DNA of 6,389 bases, from assembly GCA_031281335.1 (NCBI GenBank), contig JAITFM010000021.1, forward strand, positions 1-6,389. The letters run 5' to 3'. The DNA comes from Rickettsiales bacterium (lineage in GTDB: Bacteria; Pseudomonadota; Alphaproteobacteria; Rickettsiales; Anaplasmataceae). Each line of letters opens with the position of its first letter. Position 1 is the stretch's first letter. Positions 5,035 through 6,389 of the stretch are shown piece by piece. A program made the translations under genes and the position numbers. The notes beneath the pieces are model-generated. The model was not told where the DNA came from. It did not search any database and saw only the letters and a list, made by a program, of their open reading frames with translations.

Positions 5035-6389
5035 ATGATTGATATACTAAAATTAATAGTGTTTTTGCCACTTTTTAGTTCATTATTTGCAGCACTTTTT
5101 AGAAGAGATATTTTTAGTCAGTTAATAACAACTGCAGGAATTGGAATATCTGCTATTTTATCTTGGTATGTTTTTTTCACCTTCTTCCAAAATTATCACC
5201 TGAGTTTATTTCCTTTGTTTTCGTTGAGCGTCCTAAAAGTAAATTGGGCGATTAGTGTGGATGCTCTCTCATCTTTGATGTTGATTGTAATTACCACCGT
5301 TTCGCTGGTAGTTCATCTCTATTCTATCGGTTATATGAAACATGATAAGGGAAAGTCTAGGTTCTTTTCTTGTTTATCGCTGTTTACGTTTTGCATGATT
5401 GTGCTGATCGTGAGTGACAATTTTGTGCAGCTTTTCTTTGGCTGGGAAGGAGTTGGCTTGTGCTCTTATTTACTCATAGGATTTTGGTTCCAAAAATACT
5501 CTGCAAATAATGCAGCATTCAAAGCATTTGTTGTAAATAGAGTAGGGGACTTTGCGCTATTAATCGGGATTTTTCTTATTTATTACACATTTCATTCTTT
5601 GAAATTTGCTGAAATTTTTAACACAGCTGATCTTCTTGGCGCACAGAACATTAAGGCGTTCTGTTGTGAATTCAGAGTGGTTCATATAATATGCATATTA
5701 CTTTTTATTGGCTGTATGGGAAAATCTGCTCAGCTTGGCCTGCATGTTTGGTTGCCAGATGCAATGGAAGGGCCAACCCCTGTTTCTGCACTCATTCATG
5801 CAGCAACTATGGTAACGGCAGGTATATTTTTAGTAGCAAAATGTTCTCCACTATTTGAGCTATCAAATGTGGCACAAGAATTGATAGTGATTGTTGGTGC
5901 GCTTACTGCCTTTTTTGCAGCTACCGTTGCAATTACTCAGAACGATATAAAGAAAATAATTGCTTATTCAACTTGCAGCCAACTTGGTTATATGTTCGTG
6001 GCATGTGGCCTTTCTGCTTACAATGTCGCTATTTTTCATTTAATGACACACGCCTTCTTCAAGGCTTTATTATTCCTTAGTGCAGGTAATGTGATCCATG
6101 CAATGCATCATGAGCAAAACATTCAGAAAATGGGAAATTGCTGGAAAAAAATTCCTTGCACTTACGCTCTCATGTGGATTGGATCTCTTGCACTTTCTGG
6201 GATATTTCCATTTGCAGGTTTTTATTCAAAGGACCTAATAATTGAGCATGCTTATAGTGCTGATAGTTTTGCTTTTGTAATGAGCTTGGTTGTTGCGTTC
6301 TTTACGGCGTTTTATTCTTGGAGGTTATTACTTCTTGCATTTCATAACCAAAAACAAAGTAAAATTAATATACATGAAGCACCGAAAAT
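5035..6389 (+). CDS. nuoL: NADH-quinone oxidoreductase subunit L, 3' end outside window
   Basis: NuoL (ND5 homologue) is the distal antiporter-like proton-pumping subunit of complex I. The frame is open from ATG 5035 to the right edge, giving 451 residues of a family of about 610; the missing part would hold the last helices and the lateral helix. Preserved key sites are Glu138 in GWEGVG, Asp172 in NRVGDF, Lys230 in MGKSAQLGLHVWLPDA, His255 in IHAATMVTAG, Lys343 in HAFFKALLFL and Lys399-Asp400 in GFYSKD. These are the charged residues of the proton path, close to E. coli numbering. AAAGG, overlapping the nuoK stop codon, serves as the ribosome site 1-2 nt before the ATG spacer. The gene is third in the nuoJKL operon, and nuoM would be expected next. 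Confidence 0.95.
   Translation, partial: MIDILKLIVFLPLFSSLFAALFRRDIFSQLITTAGIGISAILSWYVFFTFFQNYHLSLFPLFSLSVLKVNWAISVDALSSLMLIVITTVSLVVHLYSIGYMKHDKGKSRFFSCLSLFTFCMIVLIVSDNFVQLFFGWEGVGLCSYLLIGFWFQKYSANNAAFKAFVVNRVGDFALLIGIFLIYYTFHSLKFAEIFNTADLLGAQNIKAFCCEFRVVHIICILLFIGCMGKSAQLGLHVWLPDAMEGPTPVSALIHAATMVTAGIFLVAKCSPLFELSNVAQELIVIVGALTAFFAATVAITQNDIKKIIAYSTCSQLGYMFVACGLSAYNVAIFHLMTHAFFKALLFLSAGNVIHAMHHEQNIQKMGNCWKKIPCTYALMWIGSLALSGIFPFAGFYSKDLIIEHAYSADSFAFVMSLVVAFFTAFYSWRLLLLAFHNQKQSKINIHEAPK

Overview
The window looks like a piece of a Wolbachia (Rickettsiales, Anaplasmataceae) chromosome. The grounds are an AT-rich background, alphaproteobacterial-type RecG and NADH dehydrogenase subunits, a decayed PD-(D/E)XK transposase with the C-terminal layout typical of Wolbachia copies, and intergenic DNA made of repeat-like pieces. 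The genus call rests on recognising these proteins and repeats by eye, not on a search.

Layout: bases 1-414 hold no protein gene but are dense in signals. There is a T-rich terminator at the left edge, a 24-nt palindrome, a strong sigma70-type promoter (TTGACA, 17 nt, TATCAT), the plus-strand copy of a repeat element, and a locally GC-rich segment that folds into a plausible structured RNA ending 7 nt before the recG start. recG (415-2487, +) is intact and encodes the branched-DNA helicase that remodels stalled replication forks. Bases 2488-2723 are repeat debris. From 2724 to 3651 (-) lies a PD-(D/E)XK transposase pseudogene with one frameshift and one amber stop but an apparently intact promoter.

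Bases 3652-4143 contain a second, longer and inverted copy of the repeat element seen upstream of recG. This copy is built like a complete minus-strand gene: a TTGACA-17-TATTAT promoter, a 35-codon ORF for a small basic-tailed membrane protein, then a hairpin plus T-tract terminator. The plus-strand copy keeps the promoter and the tail but lacks the ORF. This is the best candidate here for an overlooked gene or element family.

From 4144 to the right edge runs a tightly packed operon, nuoJ-nuoK-nuoL (+), encoding membrane-arm subunits of respiratory complex I. It has its own promoter at 4087-4115. nuoJ and nuoK overlap by 10 nt, nuoK and nuoL are 4 nt apart, and nuoL runs off the window. NuoJ carries a glutamate where the family normally has a glycine in TM3 (residue 61), which deserves a check.
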